A DNA stretch of 64,000 nt from Anaerolineales bacterium. Its GTDB lineage: Bacteria; Chloroflexota; Anaerolineae; Anaerolineales; Villigracilaceae. This document shows, one piece after another, positions 34,920-43,172 of this stretch (position 1 is the stretch's first letter; each line of letters begins with the position of its first letter). The notes beneath the pieces are model-generated. The model was not told the origin of the DNA and did not search any database. It worked only from the letters and a program-made list of their open reading frames with translations. The translations under genes were made by a program, and so were the position numbers. The DNA lies in NCBI GenBank assembly GCA_030680795.1, contig JAUXUL010000016.1:1-64000 (forward strand), read 5' to 3'.

Positions 34920-35624
34920 TCATGCCGTTTCAACGGTAGAGGCTTTTGAATCTTCGCGTACTTGTTGTAAATGATCCTGCATTGCCTGGCGCGCGGCCTG
35001 AGGGTCGTGGCGTGTTATAGCACCCAAAATTCTCTTGTGGTGAACTTGTCCACGTTGGAGGCCACCTTTCGTGAGTCCAATACGTTTCCGTTGTTCGCGG
35101 AGTAGTTCAATGATCGAGTCCATCAGAATAGGGATGAAGGGGTTTTGTGTCGCCTCAGCCAGCGCAAGGTGGAAATCCAGATCCGCCTCAACAAAGACAT
35201 CTACATCCGCCAGCGCTCTATCCATTACCTCAACAGCTTCCTGCATAACGGCTATATATTCATTTGTAATTCGCGTCGCGGCCAATGCTGCTATTTCGGG
35301 TTCCAGGATTTCACGTACTTCCACCAAATTAATAGAGCCATCCTTACCCCCGAATATCATAAGCAAACCGAGAGAATTTCGAATAGAGTCCGTTGTTCCA
35401 TTTGTAATAAATGTCCCCCGACCTGGCCTGATCTCCACCAATCCTTTTTGGCGCAAAGCCTTGACCGCTTCGCGCACAGCCGTACGACTGACAGCAAACT
35501 GCTCCGCCAATTCGCGTTCAGAAGGCAGTTGATCGCCGACTTTTAAATCCCCTGCCTCGATCCGCTGTTCAATCTGGCTTACGATTTGCTCGTACAGACG
35601 TTCAGACTGAATGGGTAAGTACAT
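34920..35624 (-). CDS. GntR/FadR-family transcriptional regulator
   Basis: Repressor-type regulator of 234 aa. The N-terminal winged helix-turn-helix is LPSERELAEQFAVSRTAVRE with EIRPGRGTFIT as wing, and the C-terminal FCD effector domain is helical (VREILEPEIAALAATRITNE). I choose ATG 35624 (MYLPIQSERL), preceded by AAAGGATGG. It is encoded upstream of the operon at 34895 and divergent from the operon starting at 35789. It probably controls both, and itself, through the shared promoter region. Confidence 0.94.
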   Translation of the reverse strand: MYLPIQSERLYEQIVSQIEQRIEAGDLKVGDQLPSERELAEQFAVSRTAVREAVKALRQKGLVEIRPGRGTFITNGTTDSIRNSLGLLMIFGGKDGSINLVEVREILEPEIAALAATRITNEYIAVMQEAVEVMDRALADVDVFVEADLDFHLALAEATQNPFIPILMDSIIELLREQRKRIGLTKGGLQRGQVHHKRILGAITRHDPQAARQAMQDHLQQVREDSKASTVETA

Positions 35625-35667
35625 TAAGCTACCATCCTTTGTGGTGTGGTGGTATGATGTCTCTGCC

Positions 35668-35695
35668 AGTATATCACGACAAATAAACTTGTCAA
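35668..35695 (-). promoter_or_regulatory. sigma70-type promoter for GntR gene and downstream operon
   Basis: On the minus strand TTGACA (35695-35690), a 16-base spacer and TATACT (35673-35668) form a near-consensus promoter about 44 bases before the regulator start codon. Confidence 0.7.
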
Positions 35696-35736
35696 TATCC
35701 AATTAGTGTTTTATTTCACAAATAGCATATTGACAA
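35689..35736. promoter_or_regulatory. inverted repeat overlapping both divergent -35 boxes (putative operator)
   Basis: Perfect 10-bp inverted repeat TTGTCAATAT (35689-35698) and ATATTGACAA (35727-35736), 28 bp apart. The arms contain the -35 hexamers of the two divergent promoters. A second small repeat GACAA-ATAAAC-TTGTC (35678-35693) overlaps it. The likely ligand is the adjacent GntR/FadR protein. Confidence 0.5.
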
Positions 35737-35757
35737 TCAACTTTTTGTACCTAATAG
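35730..35757 (+). promoter_or_regulatory. sigma70-type promoter for the 35789 operon
   Basis: TTGACA (35730-35735), a 16-base spacer and TAATAG (35752-35757), 32 bases before ATG 35789. The -35 box is perfect and the -10 box weaker. Confidence 0.55.
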
Positions 35758-35788
35758 TCACTGAAACAGTCCGGGTATGGAGGTATTT

Positions 35789-36673
35789 ATGAAAATTGGA
35801 TTCGTAGGACTCGGCGCGATGGGCGCGGGGATTGTTTCGCGACTGCTCGCGGCAGGATACACCGTCACGGGGTGGAACCGCACAAAGTCGAAGGCTGAAG
35901 TGTTGATAAAAGAGGGAATGAAATGGGCGGAGAGTCCGCGTATAGCAGCAAGTCAATCCGAAATTATTTTTTCAATTGTCACGGACGCGACGGCTGTACG
36001 CGATGTGGCGCTCGGTCCCAATGGAATTATCAAGGGACTTCCAAAGAACGGCATTTATCTGGATATGAGTACCATCGCGCCGGACTCAAGTCGGGCTATC
36101 GCGTCTGAGTTCAAAAAGGTGGGGCTGACCATGCTTGACGCGCCCATCTCTGGAAGTACTGTCACGCTTGAAGCAGGTAAGGCTTCAATTATGGTTGGCG
36201 GTGATAAGAACGCCTTTGAGGTCGTAAAACCAATGTTGCTCGAAATAGGCGCAAAGGCCACTTATATTGGTGACAATGGCATGGCTGTGCAAATGAAACT
36301 TGCCATCAACCTTGTGTTGATGGTTGAAGTGATTGCATTTGGTGAAGGCATCGCGCTGGCCGAAAAAGGAGGCGTTGCGCGCGAAGCCGCGGTGGAAGCC
36401 ATGCTCAACAGCGTAGCCGCATCGCCTGTGCTTGGCTATCGCGGACCGTTTATTCTCGAAGGCAAAATGCCCGAAGTGCCGCTGGCAGATGTCAACTTGC
36501 AACAAAAAGATATGTTGCTTGTGCTCGAACAGGCACGCAAATTAGGCTCCCCGGTTCCGCTCGCGGCAGCGGCCAACGAAATGATGAACGCCTGTCGCGG
36601 TCTCGGCATTGATAATCGCGATTTTGTTACGGCGCATCAGGTCTATCGCATGTTAGGAGGAATGTCCAAATGA
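35789..36673 (+). CDS. 3-hydroxyisobutyrate dehydrogenase-family oxidoreductase
   Basis: Beta-hydroxyacid dehydrogenase (294 aa). The dinucleotide motif IGFVGLGAMGAGIV, MSTIAPDSS, DAPISGSTVTLEAG and the Lys in AVQMKLAINLVL match the family. ATG 35789 has GGAGG 7 bases upstream, while the in-frame ATG at 35777 would include this ribosome site and is rejected. It is the first gene of the plus-strand operon with a cupin and an MhpD-like hydratase. Its paralogue at 34014 lies across the regulator. Confidence 0.95.
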   Translation: MKIGFVGLGAMGAGIVSRLLAAGYTVTGWNRTKSKAEVLIKEGMKWAESPRIAASQSEIIFSIVTDATAVRDVALGPNGIIKGLPKNGIYLDMSTIAPDSSRAIASEFKKVGLTMLDAPISGSTVTLEAGKASIMVGGDKNAFEVVKPMLLEIGAKATYIGDNGMAVQMKLAINLVLMVEVIAFGEGIALAEKGGVAREAAVEAMLNSVAASPVLGYRGPFILEGKMPEVPLADVNLQQKDMLLVLEQARKLGSPVPLAAAANEMMNACRGLGIDNRDFVTAHQVYRMLGGMSK

Positions 36674-37089
36674 AACCTTATCGAACCAACCTTCGTGACG
36701 TGCCTTATGTTCAGGGACTATCTCCCAGAGACGGCTGGATTAACATGCAGGTGCAGTTTTTGATTGACGAGAAAACCGCCAACTCAGATAAACTGGTGCT
36801 CGGCTGGACAGTCCTGCCGTCTGGCGCACGGCATGATCGTCATCGTCACTTTCATGCGGAAGAATTTTTGCTGGTGCTAAAAGGTCACGGTCAAATCTAT
36901 ACTGATGAAGGTAACGAGCCTGCGGGCGAAGGCGATGTCGTCTTCACGTCACGCGGCCACTGGCATGGCTTCAACAACATATCGGACGATGAAGTGATAT
37001 TGGTTTGGGGCTGGAGTGGCGCAGGTTCATTGGAATCAGCGGGCTACGAAGTCTCGAACGAAGACGTTCATTCCCATTATCATGAGTAA
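36670..37089 (+). CDS. cupin-domain protein
   Basis: Cupin of 139 aa. HDRHRHFHAEEFLLVLKGHG is motif 1 with several His and the Glu, and GDVVFTSRGHWHGFNN is motif 2 with its His, so metal binding is very likely. It overlaps the oxidoreductase stop (ATGA) and the hydratase start, so all three are translated from one message. Dioxygenase, isomerase or regulator roles all exist in this family. Confidence 0.9.
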   Translation: MKPYRTNLRDVPYVQGLSPRDGWINMQVQFLIDEKTANSDKLVLGWTVLPSGARHDRHRHFHAEEFLLVLKGHGQIYTDEGNEPAGEGDVVFTSRGHWHGFNNISDDEVILVWGWSGAGSLESAGYEVSNEDVHSHYHE

Positions 37090-37783
37090 GTCTTACAATG
37101 ATCCGCGCATCTTGCGCGGCATGGAAAAACAATTGCGCCTTCGACAGGATCGCCTGAATGCGGGCGAGAAATCCATTGGCTGGAAAGTTGGATTTGGCGC
37201 GCCGGCTGCGCTGGAACACCTGCGCCTCGACGCGCCCCTGATCGGGTTCCTGACCGATAAAACGCTTCTACACTCAAATGCAACGATCTCCATCGCGGGC
37301 TGGACGAAACCAGCAATGGAACCTGAGATTGCCGTCTACATGGGAAAAGATTTGACTGAAGCCTCTGACCGCGAAAGGACGCCCGCGGCTATAGCCTCAC
37401 TCGGACCCGCGATTGAACTCGCGGATGTGCATTTTCCACCCGACGATGTGGAGGCAATCCTGGCGTGGAACATTTACAACAGGCATATCATTTTGGGCCG
37501 TGCCGATCCTTCGCGCGCTGGCTGTGTATTGAATGGATTGACTGGCCGCATCTCCCGCAATGGACAGGATATGCCTCCCGTCACAGAATTGCAAGCGTTG
37601 ACTGGCGACATTATTGACATCGTAAGCCATACCGCCAATCTTCTTTCCATGTTGGGCGAAACGCTGCGCGCGGGCGAAGTTATCATCGCAGGCTCCATCG
37701 TTCCACCACTTTGGATCGAGTTAAATGAGGAAATCCACTATTACCTCGATCCGATTGACACGATATCCATTAACGTATACTGA
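37082..37783 (+). CDS. 2-keto-4-pentenoate hydratase-like protein (MhpD/FAH family)
   Basis: Fumarylacetoacetase-related hydratase/decarboxylase of 233 aa. GEKSIGWKVGFG, PAMEPEIAVYMGKDL and the acidic metal residues in PEIAVYM and AIELADVHF fit 2-oxopent-4-enoate hydratase and 4-oxalocrotonate decarboxylase. I use ATG 37082 (MSKSYNDPRIL), overlapping the cupin end. Such enzymes follow meta ring cleavage, agreeing with the ACMSD-like gene at 22594. The comM remnant begins about 50 bases downstream. Confidence 0.9.
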   Translation: MSKSYNDPRILRGMEKQLRLRQDRLNAGEKSIGWKVGFGAPAALEHLRLDAPLIGFLTDKTLLHSNATISIAGWTKPAMEPEIAVYMGKDLTEASDRERTPAAIASLGPAIELADVHFPPDDVEAILAWNIYNRHIILGRADPSRAGCVLNGLTGRISRNGQDMPPVTELQALTGDIIDIVSHTANLLSMLGETLRAGEVIIAGSIVPPLWIELNEEIHYYLDPIDTISINVY

Positions 37784-37833
37784 TTGAGATGGGGAAGAAA
37801 AAAACTTAATTCGAGCAATTCAGTTCAAGCACT

Positions 37834-38300
37834 CATAACAGCACATCATGTATAACTTCGGACGATATTGCGCTGCCTCCTCCAAAGGCACGGACTGGAT
37901 TTCCTCATTCCCCGCCAGATCTGCAATCGTGTGCGACAATTTCAGGATGCAACGATAGGCGCGCGCATATCCGCGTTGCAGATGATGCCTTTTGCTTCCC
38001 GATATGCAAAGCGTTTATTTTGTATATCTCGCGCGGCTTGGATACGTGCGCGTATCATTTCACTTGATTCGCCCAAACGATCTTCGCTCAACTTTTCATA
38101 ATCCACGCGCGGAACTTCAATGTGAATATCAATTCTATCCAGCAATGGACCTGAGATTCGCTTTTAATATTTTGTCACGAGGACTGACGCAATGAAGCAT
38201 GGCTTGACCGAGTCGCCATAATAACCGCATGCCCATGGATACACACATCGGATATAATTTTTTTGCTTAGTAAGGGACAAAAAGATTGTAATAAAGGCTT
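37834..38300 (-). pseudogene. comM/yifB-like decayed 3' fragment (copy 2)
   Basis: A 470-base remnant of the same comM segment as at 2097 and 50256. Readable blocks are the Cys-rich ACGYYGDSVKPC, a TAA before [51 protein letters not shown] and, after a deletion and frame change, CILKLSHTIADLAGNEEIQ. The upstream junction resembles those of the other copies. It occupies most of the gap between convergent genes at 37783 and 38356. No complete ORF remains. The last bases to 38355 show nothing else. Confidence 0.8.
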
Positions 38301-38355
38301 ATTTCAATACTGATACCCGAATCAAACTATCAAAAAGAAATCATCCCAGAGTCCT

Positions 38356-38784
38356 TCAAACTTTCACGTCATCCCTTCGAGAAATCAAGTAACTTATCAC
38401 CAAAAGCGTGATGCCGCCTAACACGCCAGTCAAGTGGTATGGCAGAAAATTCATCACATCCACCGATACCTGTGTAGTTACTTTCAAATAAAAGTAGGGT
38501 ACCCAAACCAAAATACCGAAATAAATCAATCCATGACCAATCATATGCAGTCGCCCCTTTTTACGAGGCGGCACGCCCAGCTCTTTGCGGGCGAATGCAC
38601 GCAAGCGCGACCCGCCCACCACGCCAACCAGATGAAACGGCAAATACCAAAACAGCGATGGTTTTTCACCCGCGATACGCAAAACGATAAAGGGCAGCCA
38701 CGTCAGCACACCCAGCCAGATCAACAAATTCCCAAGGCGATACCGCATTAACGCTGTGTTGTAAATCTTTTCATTTGTTACCAT
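38356..38784 (-). CDS. small membrane protein with internal duplication
   Basis: Four predicted membrane segments in 142 aa. The two halves are clearly related: [19 protein letters not shown]...[19 protein letters not shown] and [19 protein letters not shown]...[19 protein letters not shown]. The loop between carries [12 protein letters not shown]. It overlaps the hemL stop by 7 bases, so it is the last gene of the heme operon. I do not recognise a family. A membrane-bound helper of heme biosynthesis or transport is a guess from position only. Confidence 0.88.
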   Translation of the reverse strand: MVTNEKIYNTALMRYRLGNLLIWLGVLTWLPFIVLRIAGEKPSLFWYLPFHLVGVVGGSRLRAFARKELGVPPRKKGRLHMIGHGLIYFGILVWVPYFYLKVTTQVSVDVMNFLPYHLTGVLGGITLLVISYLISRRDDVKV

Positions 38785-40061
38785 GTGCGAAATGCCTCCG
38801 TTACAGCTTCAATAGTCTTATCAATGATCGTGCTCGTATGCATGATCGAAAGGAATCCTGCTTCGAATTGCGAGGGCGCAAGATAGACCCCATTCTCCAG
38901 CATCTTTTGGAAAAACTTTCCAAACCGGACTTTATCCGCCACTTTGACTGTATTCCAATCTTTGGGTTCTGTCTCACTAAAGAAAGTTGTGAACATCGTA
39001 CCCACCCGCGTTTGCTGGATGGGAACTCCCGCTTGTTTTGCCGTGGACAAAATTCCCGCTTCTAACTTAGCCGCAGCCTGCTCCAGTTTCTCCCAGCAGC
39101 CCTCTTCCCGAATCAAACTCAACGCTGCGATACCCGCGCTCATCGCCAATGGATTCCCCGAAAGTGTCCCCGCCTGATACATCGCACCAACAGGCGCGAC
39201 CATTTGCATAATCTCGTGTTTGCCGCCATACGCACCGACAGGCAGCCCGCCGCCGATGACTTTTCCCAATGTTGTTAAATCGGGTTTGATGTTGTAAAGT
39301 GTTTGCGCCCCGCCGAAATGGACACGAAAGCCTGTCATCACCTCATCGAAGATCAGCACGCTTCCCTCGCGAGAAGTAATTGCACGCAGGCCTTCGAGGA
39401 AACCTTTCACAGGAGGTACCACTCCCATATTTCCTGCAACGGGTTCAACGATGATCCCCGCGATTTGTTCGGGATATTTTTTGAACAACGCTTCCACTGA
39501 ATCAAGGTCATTAAAATTTGCGACCAATGTATCTGCCGCGACAGCGGCGGGCACCCCAGGTGAATCAGGCAAGCCCAATGTCGCTACACCTGAACCTGCC
39601 TGCACGAGTAGCATATCCGCATGGCCGTGATAACAGCCATCAAACTTAATGATCTTATCCCGCTTGGTGTAAGCACGCGCCAATCGCAACGCGGACATGG
39701 TCGCTTCAGTGCCCGAGTTGACAAAGCGAATCATCTCGATGTTGGGCATGAAGTCCATCACGCTTTTGGCAAGATCAATTTCCAGCAGACTGGGCGCGCC
39801 ATACGATGTGCCTTTGAGCGCCGCCTGTTGAATCGCTTCCACAACTTTTGGGTGCGCGTGTCCCGTAATGAGTGGTCCCCATGACAAAACGTAATCAATA
39901 TAGCGATTGCCATCTACATCATAAAGATAGGGGCCTTCGCCGCGATCTATGAAGAGCGGCTGTCCGCCTACAGCGCGGAAGGCGCGCACGGGCGAATTTA
40001 CACCGCCGGGGAATAATTTTTGTGCTTCTTGAAAAAGAGAGATGGATTTTGTAATGTTCAT
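38778..40061 (-). CDS. hemL: glutamate-1-semialdehyde 2,1-aminomutase
   Basis: PLP enzyme (427 aa) that converts glutamate-1-semialdehyde to 5-aminolevulinate. [21 protein letters not shown] at the start, [26 protein letters not shown] and the PLP Lys in [18 protein letters not shown] are diagnostic. Together with hemA it forms the C5 pathway. It is the second-to-last gene of the heme operon, 27 bases downstream of the oxidase gene. Confidence 0.97.
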   Translation of the reverse strand: MNITKSISLFQEAQKLFPGGVNSPVRAFRAVGGQPLFIDRGEGPYLYDVDGNRYIDYVLSWGPLITGHAHPKVVEAIQQAALKGTSYGAPSLLEIDLAKSVMDFMPNIEMIRFVNSGTEATMSALRLARAYTKRDKIIKFDGCYHGHADMLLVQAGSGVATLGLPDSPGVPAAVAADTLVANFNDLDSVEALFKKYPEQIAGIIVEPVAGNMGVVPPVKGFLEGLRAITSREGSVLIFDEVMTGFRVHFGGAQTLYNIKPDLTTLGKVIGGGLPVGAYGGKHEIMQMVAPVGAMYQAGTLSGNPLAMSAGIAALSLIREEGCWEKLEQAAAKLEAGILSTAKQAGVPIQQTRVGTMFTTFFSETEPKDWNTVKVADKVRFGKFFQKMLENGVYLAPSQFEAGFLSIMHTSTIIDKTIEAVTEAFRTW

Positions 40062-40088
40062 AAAAACCTCGAGAATAGAGAATGGAGA

Positions 40089-41528
40089 TTAGTGAGTAGT
40101 TTGTGCAGGAACAGAACTGTTCTCTACTGCACTATTCTCTAATATCTTGTTTACAGCAAGTTCACCCGAATGAATGCAGTCAGGGATGCCAATGCCGCGA
40201 TAGCCATTGCCCGCTATTGCGAGACCTGGATGATTCTCCAATGCAGTGTCAATGCGTTTGAGTAATTCAGGATGACCGAGATTGTATTGCGGCATGGCTT
40301 TGTCCCACATGAAGACACGCGAGAGGATGGGTTCGGCGGTGAGACCGAGTGTGAGATTTAATTCTTCCTTTGCCAACGCAAGCAGATCATTTTCATTCCA
40401 CGGAATATCTTGTCCCGCGCGGCCAACGAACACGCGAATTAGAGCATACCTATCAGGTGCGCGGTGCGGAAATTTTGTGGATGTCCATGTGCAGGCGAGG
40501 GCTTTGCGTCCTTCACGGCGCGGGATGACATAGCCATAACCATCCAACTCGCGGGTCAGGTCACTCTGTCGGTAGGCGAGGGAAACAGTAGCGGTCGAAG
40601 CGTAGGGAATACTTTTTAGATCAGAAGCAAGCGTCGGGTCAAATGAGGCGAGTAGAGTCCCGCTGACATAGGCGGGAGAGGCTAAGATAACGGAATCAGA
40701 GTCAAGGCTTGAGTCATCTTCCAATTCCACAAGGTAGCGAGAATCGATATTTGATATTCGGGAAACGGATGTGTTGAGGCGCAGGTCAACATTGTTGGTT
40801 TGAAGATGTGCAACGAGGGTTTCAACAATTTCAGCGAGCCCTGTGGTTGGCGTGAGGAAGGCAGAGCGTGAACCTTGAACGGATTTTCCGTTTGATTGTT
40901 TACGCATTTGAAGTGCTCCGCGTGCAAGCGAACCATATTTGATTTCAAGATCGCGCAGATATGGGAAAGTGGATGCGAGACTAAGCGCGTCGCCGTCGCC
41001 TGCGTAGATGCCAGACATGAGCGGTTCGATGAGATTTTCATACGCTTCACGCCCAAGCCGACGGCTGACAAATGAACCGAGAGATTCATCGCAGTTGAGA
41101 GTGTGTGATGGCAGCATGAAATCAAGTCCCATACGCGCTTTGCCAAACCATGAAACCAATCGCGAACGCAGGATGGCAGACACGTTTGTTGGAATCATCA
41201 TGGCGAGTCCATCAGGCATAGGAAGCAGATGACCTTTGTTTAAAACGTATGTGTTTTTTTGATTGGGATTTGTGCCATGCAAGCGCTCACTGAGACCGAG
41301 TTCCTTGCAAAGCGCAACGCCCCAGGGTTTGGTGGCAAGGAAGGTATCGGGTCCGCCTTCGATGATGAATTGCCCGTCGTCAAACATAGCGCGGTCAGTG
41401 GTAATCTTGCCGCCCCAACGCGAGTCGGATTCGATCAACGTGATCTGTGCGTCGGGAAGTTTTTTTGTTGCGTAATACGCAGCAGAGAGTCCCGCAATGC
41501 CGCCGCCAATGATAACGATTTGTCTCAT
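40089..41528 (-). CDS. cgoX: coproporphyrinogen III / protoporphyrinogen IX oxidase (HemY/CgoX type)
   Basis: FAD-dependent porphyrinogen oxidase (479 aa). The N-terminal dinucleotide motif is VIIGGGIAGLSAAYYATKK and the C-terminal FAD loop is AGNGYRGIGIPDCIHSGE. The general HemY fold is secure. Because ChdC is encoded in this operon and no HemF/HemN is seen, the substrate is probably coproporphyrinogen III. It overlaps the ferrochelatase gene by 4 bases (ATGA). Confidence 0.95.
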   Translation of the reverse strand: MRQIVIIGGGIAGLSAAYYATKKLPDAQITLIESDSRWGGKITTDRAMFDDGQFIIEGGPDTFLATKPWGVALCKELGLSERLHGTNPNQKNTYVLNKGHLLPMPDGLAMMIPTNVSAILRSRLVSWFGKARMGLDFMLPSHTLNCDESLGSFVSRRLGREAYENLIEPLMSGIYAGDGDALSLASTFPYLRDLEIKYGSLARGALQMRKQSNGKSVQGSRSAFLTPTTGLAEIVETLVAHLQTNNVDLRLNTSVSRISNIDSRYLVELEDDSSLDSDSVILASPAYVSGTLLASFDPTLASDLKSIPYASTATVSLAYRQSDLTRELDGYGYVIPRREGRKALACTWTSTKFPHRAPDRYALIRVFVGRAGQDIPWNENDLLALAKEELNLTLGLTAEPILSRVFMWDKAMPQYNLGHPELLKRIDTALENHPGLAIAGNGYRGIGIPDCIHSGELAVNKILENSAVENSSVPAQTTH

Positions 41529-42457
41529 AACCAGTTTGCTTCCTTTGCAGTCCTGCAGATAAGATCAGCCAGTCCAACGACCATCTGTGGGGCAATGTGA
41601 ACCATTTCAATGCGCTCCAGACGCACCCCTAATGACTTGGCTAGTTTTTGATAAACGATATCGATGTCGTATAGAATTTCAACGTGTTCGCAAACGAACC
41701 CGATTGGGCAACTGATGATGTTCTTCTGATCCTGCTCGGCAAAGCGTTTAATCAATACCGAGACATCGGGCCCAAGCCAAGGTTCATTTGAAATCGCTGC
41801 AGATTGGAAAGCAAAATCATGCGGTTGATCACCCAGCTGTTGCATGACCGCATCAACAGTGGCAAGCAGTTGGGCGGGATAAGGATCATTCCATGCCTGA
41901 ATTCTTTCAGGCAAACTGTGCGCGCTGAAAATCACAGGGACTTGCGAACGGACATCCGCTGGGAAGCGTTCCAACGCGGCGCGCACGCGGCTAACGAGCG
42001 AGTCGAGGTAGCCAGGAAGTAAGTGCCAATTGTTGATGGGTGCCATTGCTACGGGCGATTCGGCTTCTCCAATTTTTTGGAAATAGGCTTCAATGCTCAT
42101 GCGTGAATAATGCGGCGCCATGACCAATCCGACAGCACGCTGGATACCTTGCGTCTGCATCTCTGCGAGCGTGTCTTTGATATACGGATACCAGTGGCGC
42201 ATTCCAACGAAGGCTTTGAATTCCTGTCCGTTGATATTCAATGCGGATTCAAGCGCCGCTGCCTGTGCTTGGGTCTGTTCCAGAATCGGGGAGCCTCCGC
42301 CAATTTCGCGGTAACGTTCGCGCACCTCATGGACGATTTCAGGCGCGGTGGGACGGTGCCCGCGCACATCCATAAGATAAGGTTCGACTTCGTCAATGTT
42401 ATTAGGACCGCCATAAGCCATTACCAATAAACCGATCATAAGTGCGGTGCTCTCCAT
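41525..42457 (-). CDS. cpfC: ferrochelatase (coproporphyrin type)
   Basis: Ferrochelatase-family enzyme (310 aa) that inserts Fe(II). The catalytic His is in FSAHSLPERI and the Glu in CEHVEILYDID. GLLVMAYGGPNNIDEVEPYL at the start is typical. The length and absence of a C-terminal membrane extension fit monofunctional coproporphyrin ferrochelatase of Gram-positive type. Its start overlaps the DUF4491-like gene end by 22 bases; whether initiation is at ATG 42457 or ATG 42439 is open. Confidence 0.96.
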   Translation of the reverse strand: MESTALMIGLLVMAYGGPNNIDEVEPYLMDVRGHRPTAPEIVHEVRERYREIGGGSPILEQTQAQAAALESALNINGQEFKAFVGMRHWYPYIKDTLAEMQTQGIQRAVGLVMAPHYSRMSIEAYFQKIGEAESPVAMAPINNWHLLPGYLDSLVSRVRAALERFPADVRSQVPVIFSAHSLPERIQAWNDPYPAQLLATVDAVMQQLGDQPHDFAFQSAAISNEPWLGPDVSVLIKRFAEQDQKNIISCPIGFVCEHVEILYDIDIVYQKLAKSLGVRLERIEMVHIAPQMVVGLADLICRTAKEANWL

Positions 42458-42768
42458 TTTTTGATGATATTTTCAAAAGGTGGTTTGATCTTGTTACCAT
42501 TAAAAGGGAACCAGCCAAGTTCCGTGCGGACAGCTTGTTCCTTGAGTTCAGTTGACCCCCAAACAAAAGTTGCGCCCAGTACACCGATCACAACAGATAA
42601 CCAGTTTGTAGAAATAAAAAGGGAAGCCGAAATACCAACCAAGCCAATACCCATCATGTAAGGCCACCATAAATAGCCAAGGTATCTTTCGCCGCGAATA
42701 ACAAGCGGAAAGCCAAGCCCGATGATGAGTAACGTAGCGATACCTATGAGAAGACCAAAGTAATTCAT
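42436..42768 (-). CDS. DUF4491-like small membrane protein
   Basis: Protein of 110 aa with three hydrophobic segments and a C-terminal basic tail. LLIGIATLLIIGLGFPLVIRGERYLG, GVLGATFVWGSTELKEQAVRTELGWFPFN resembles DUF4491 proteins (W...EL.EQ..R...GWFP.N). It overlaps its paralogue at 42765 by 4 bases. Both sit between hemE and the ferrochelatase gene, so a link to heme or porphyrin handling at the membrane is possible but unproven. Confidence 0.88.
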   Translation of the reverse strand: MNYFGLLIGIATLLIIGLGFPLVIRGERYLGYLWWPYMMGIGLVGISASLFISTNWLSVVIGVLGATFVWGSTELKEQAVRTELGWFPFNGNKIKPPFENIIKKWRAPHL

Positions 42769-43172
42769 GGTTTTTCCCTCACCCCTAACCTCTCTCCCAA
42801 AAGGAGAGGGGAACCTGTTGGTTCGCGTTTGAGCAGGTCAATAGTTGTGGCAGATGAATGTTCCGCAAGGATTTTGGCATGGCGCGGGTTATTGGGGTTC
42901 GCGGGAGCATGTCCCTTTTTGATGCGGTTTTGCTGGCGGATAAATTCAAGAGCATCCCAGAGCAGGGTGATGCCTGCAATCCCAAGGGCTGTTTGCAAAG
43001 GCAATTGAGCAGTAATCAATGATAAGTATTCAGTGAAAAGCCCAAGAGATATGAAGATGAAAGTTGGAAACCAAATCGTTGGCGAGACAAATTCAATCTT
43101 GCGGACAGCAACATGCCCAACCCAAATGCAAAAGAAGGCAGTCAGCGCGGCAACCAGCCCGATCCAGTTCAT
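42765..43172 (-). CDS. DUF4491-like membrane protein, paralogue with repeat-derived C-terminus
   Basis: Protein of 135 aa with three hydrophobic segments. The ending LGIAGITLLWDALEFIRQQNRIKKGHAPANP aligns with the DUF4491 pattern of its neighbour. The final residues TGSPLLLGERLGVREKP are encoded by a palindromic repeat (42779-42815), which seems to have changed the original end. It starts one base from the hemE stop. Probably a duplicated pair with 42436. Confidence 0.85.
   Translation of the reverse strand: MNWIGLVAALTAFFCIWVGHVAVRKIEFVSPTIWFPTFIFISLGLFTEYLSLITAQLPLQTALGIAGITLLWDALEFIRQQNRIKKGHAPANPNNPRHAKILAEHSSATTIDLLKREPTGSPLLLGERLGVREKP
42779..42815. repeat. palindromic repeat inside gene end
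   Basis: CCCTCACCCCTAACCTCTCTCC and GGAGAGGGG with CAAAA-type loop, the same class as the repeat at 12764. It encodes the last residues SPLLLGERLGVREKP of the 42765 gene on the minus strand. Confidence 0.8.
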
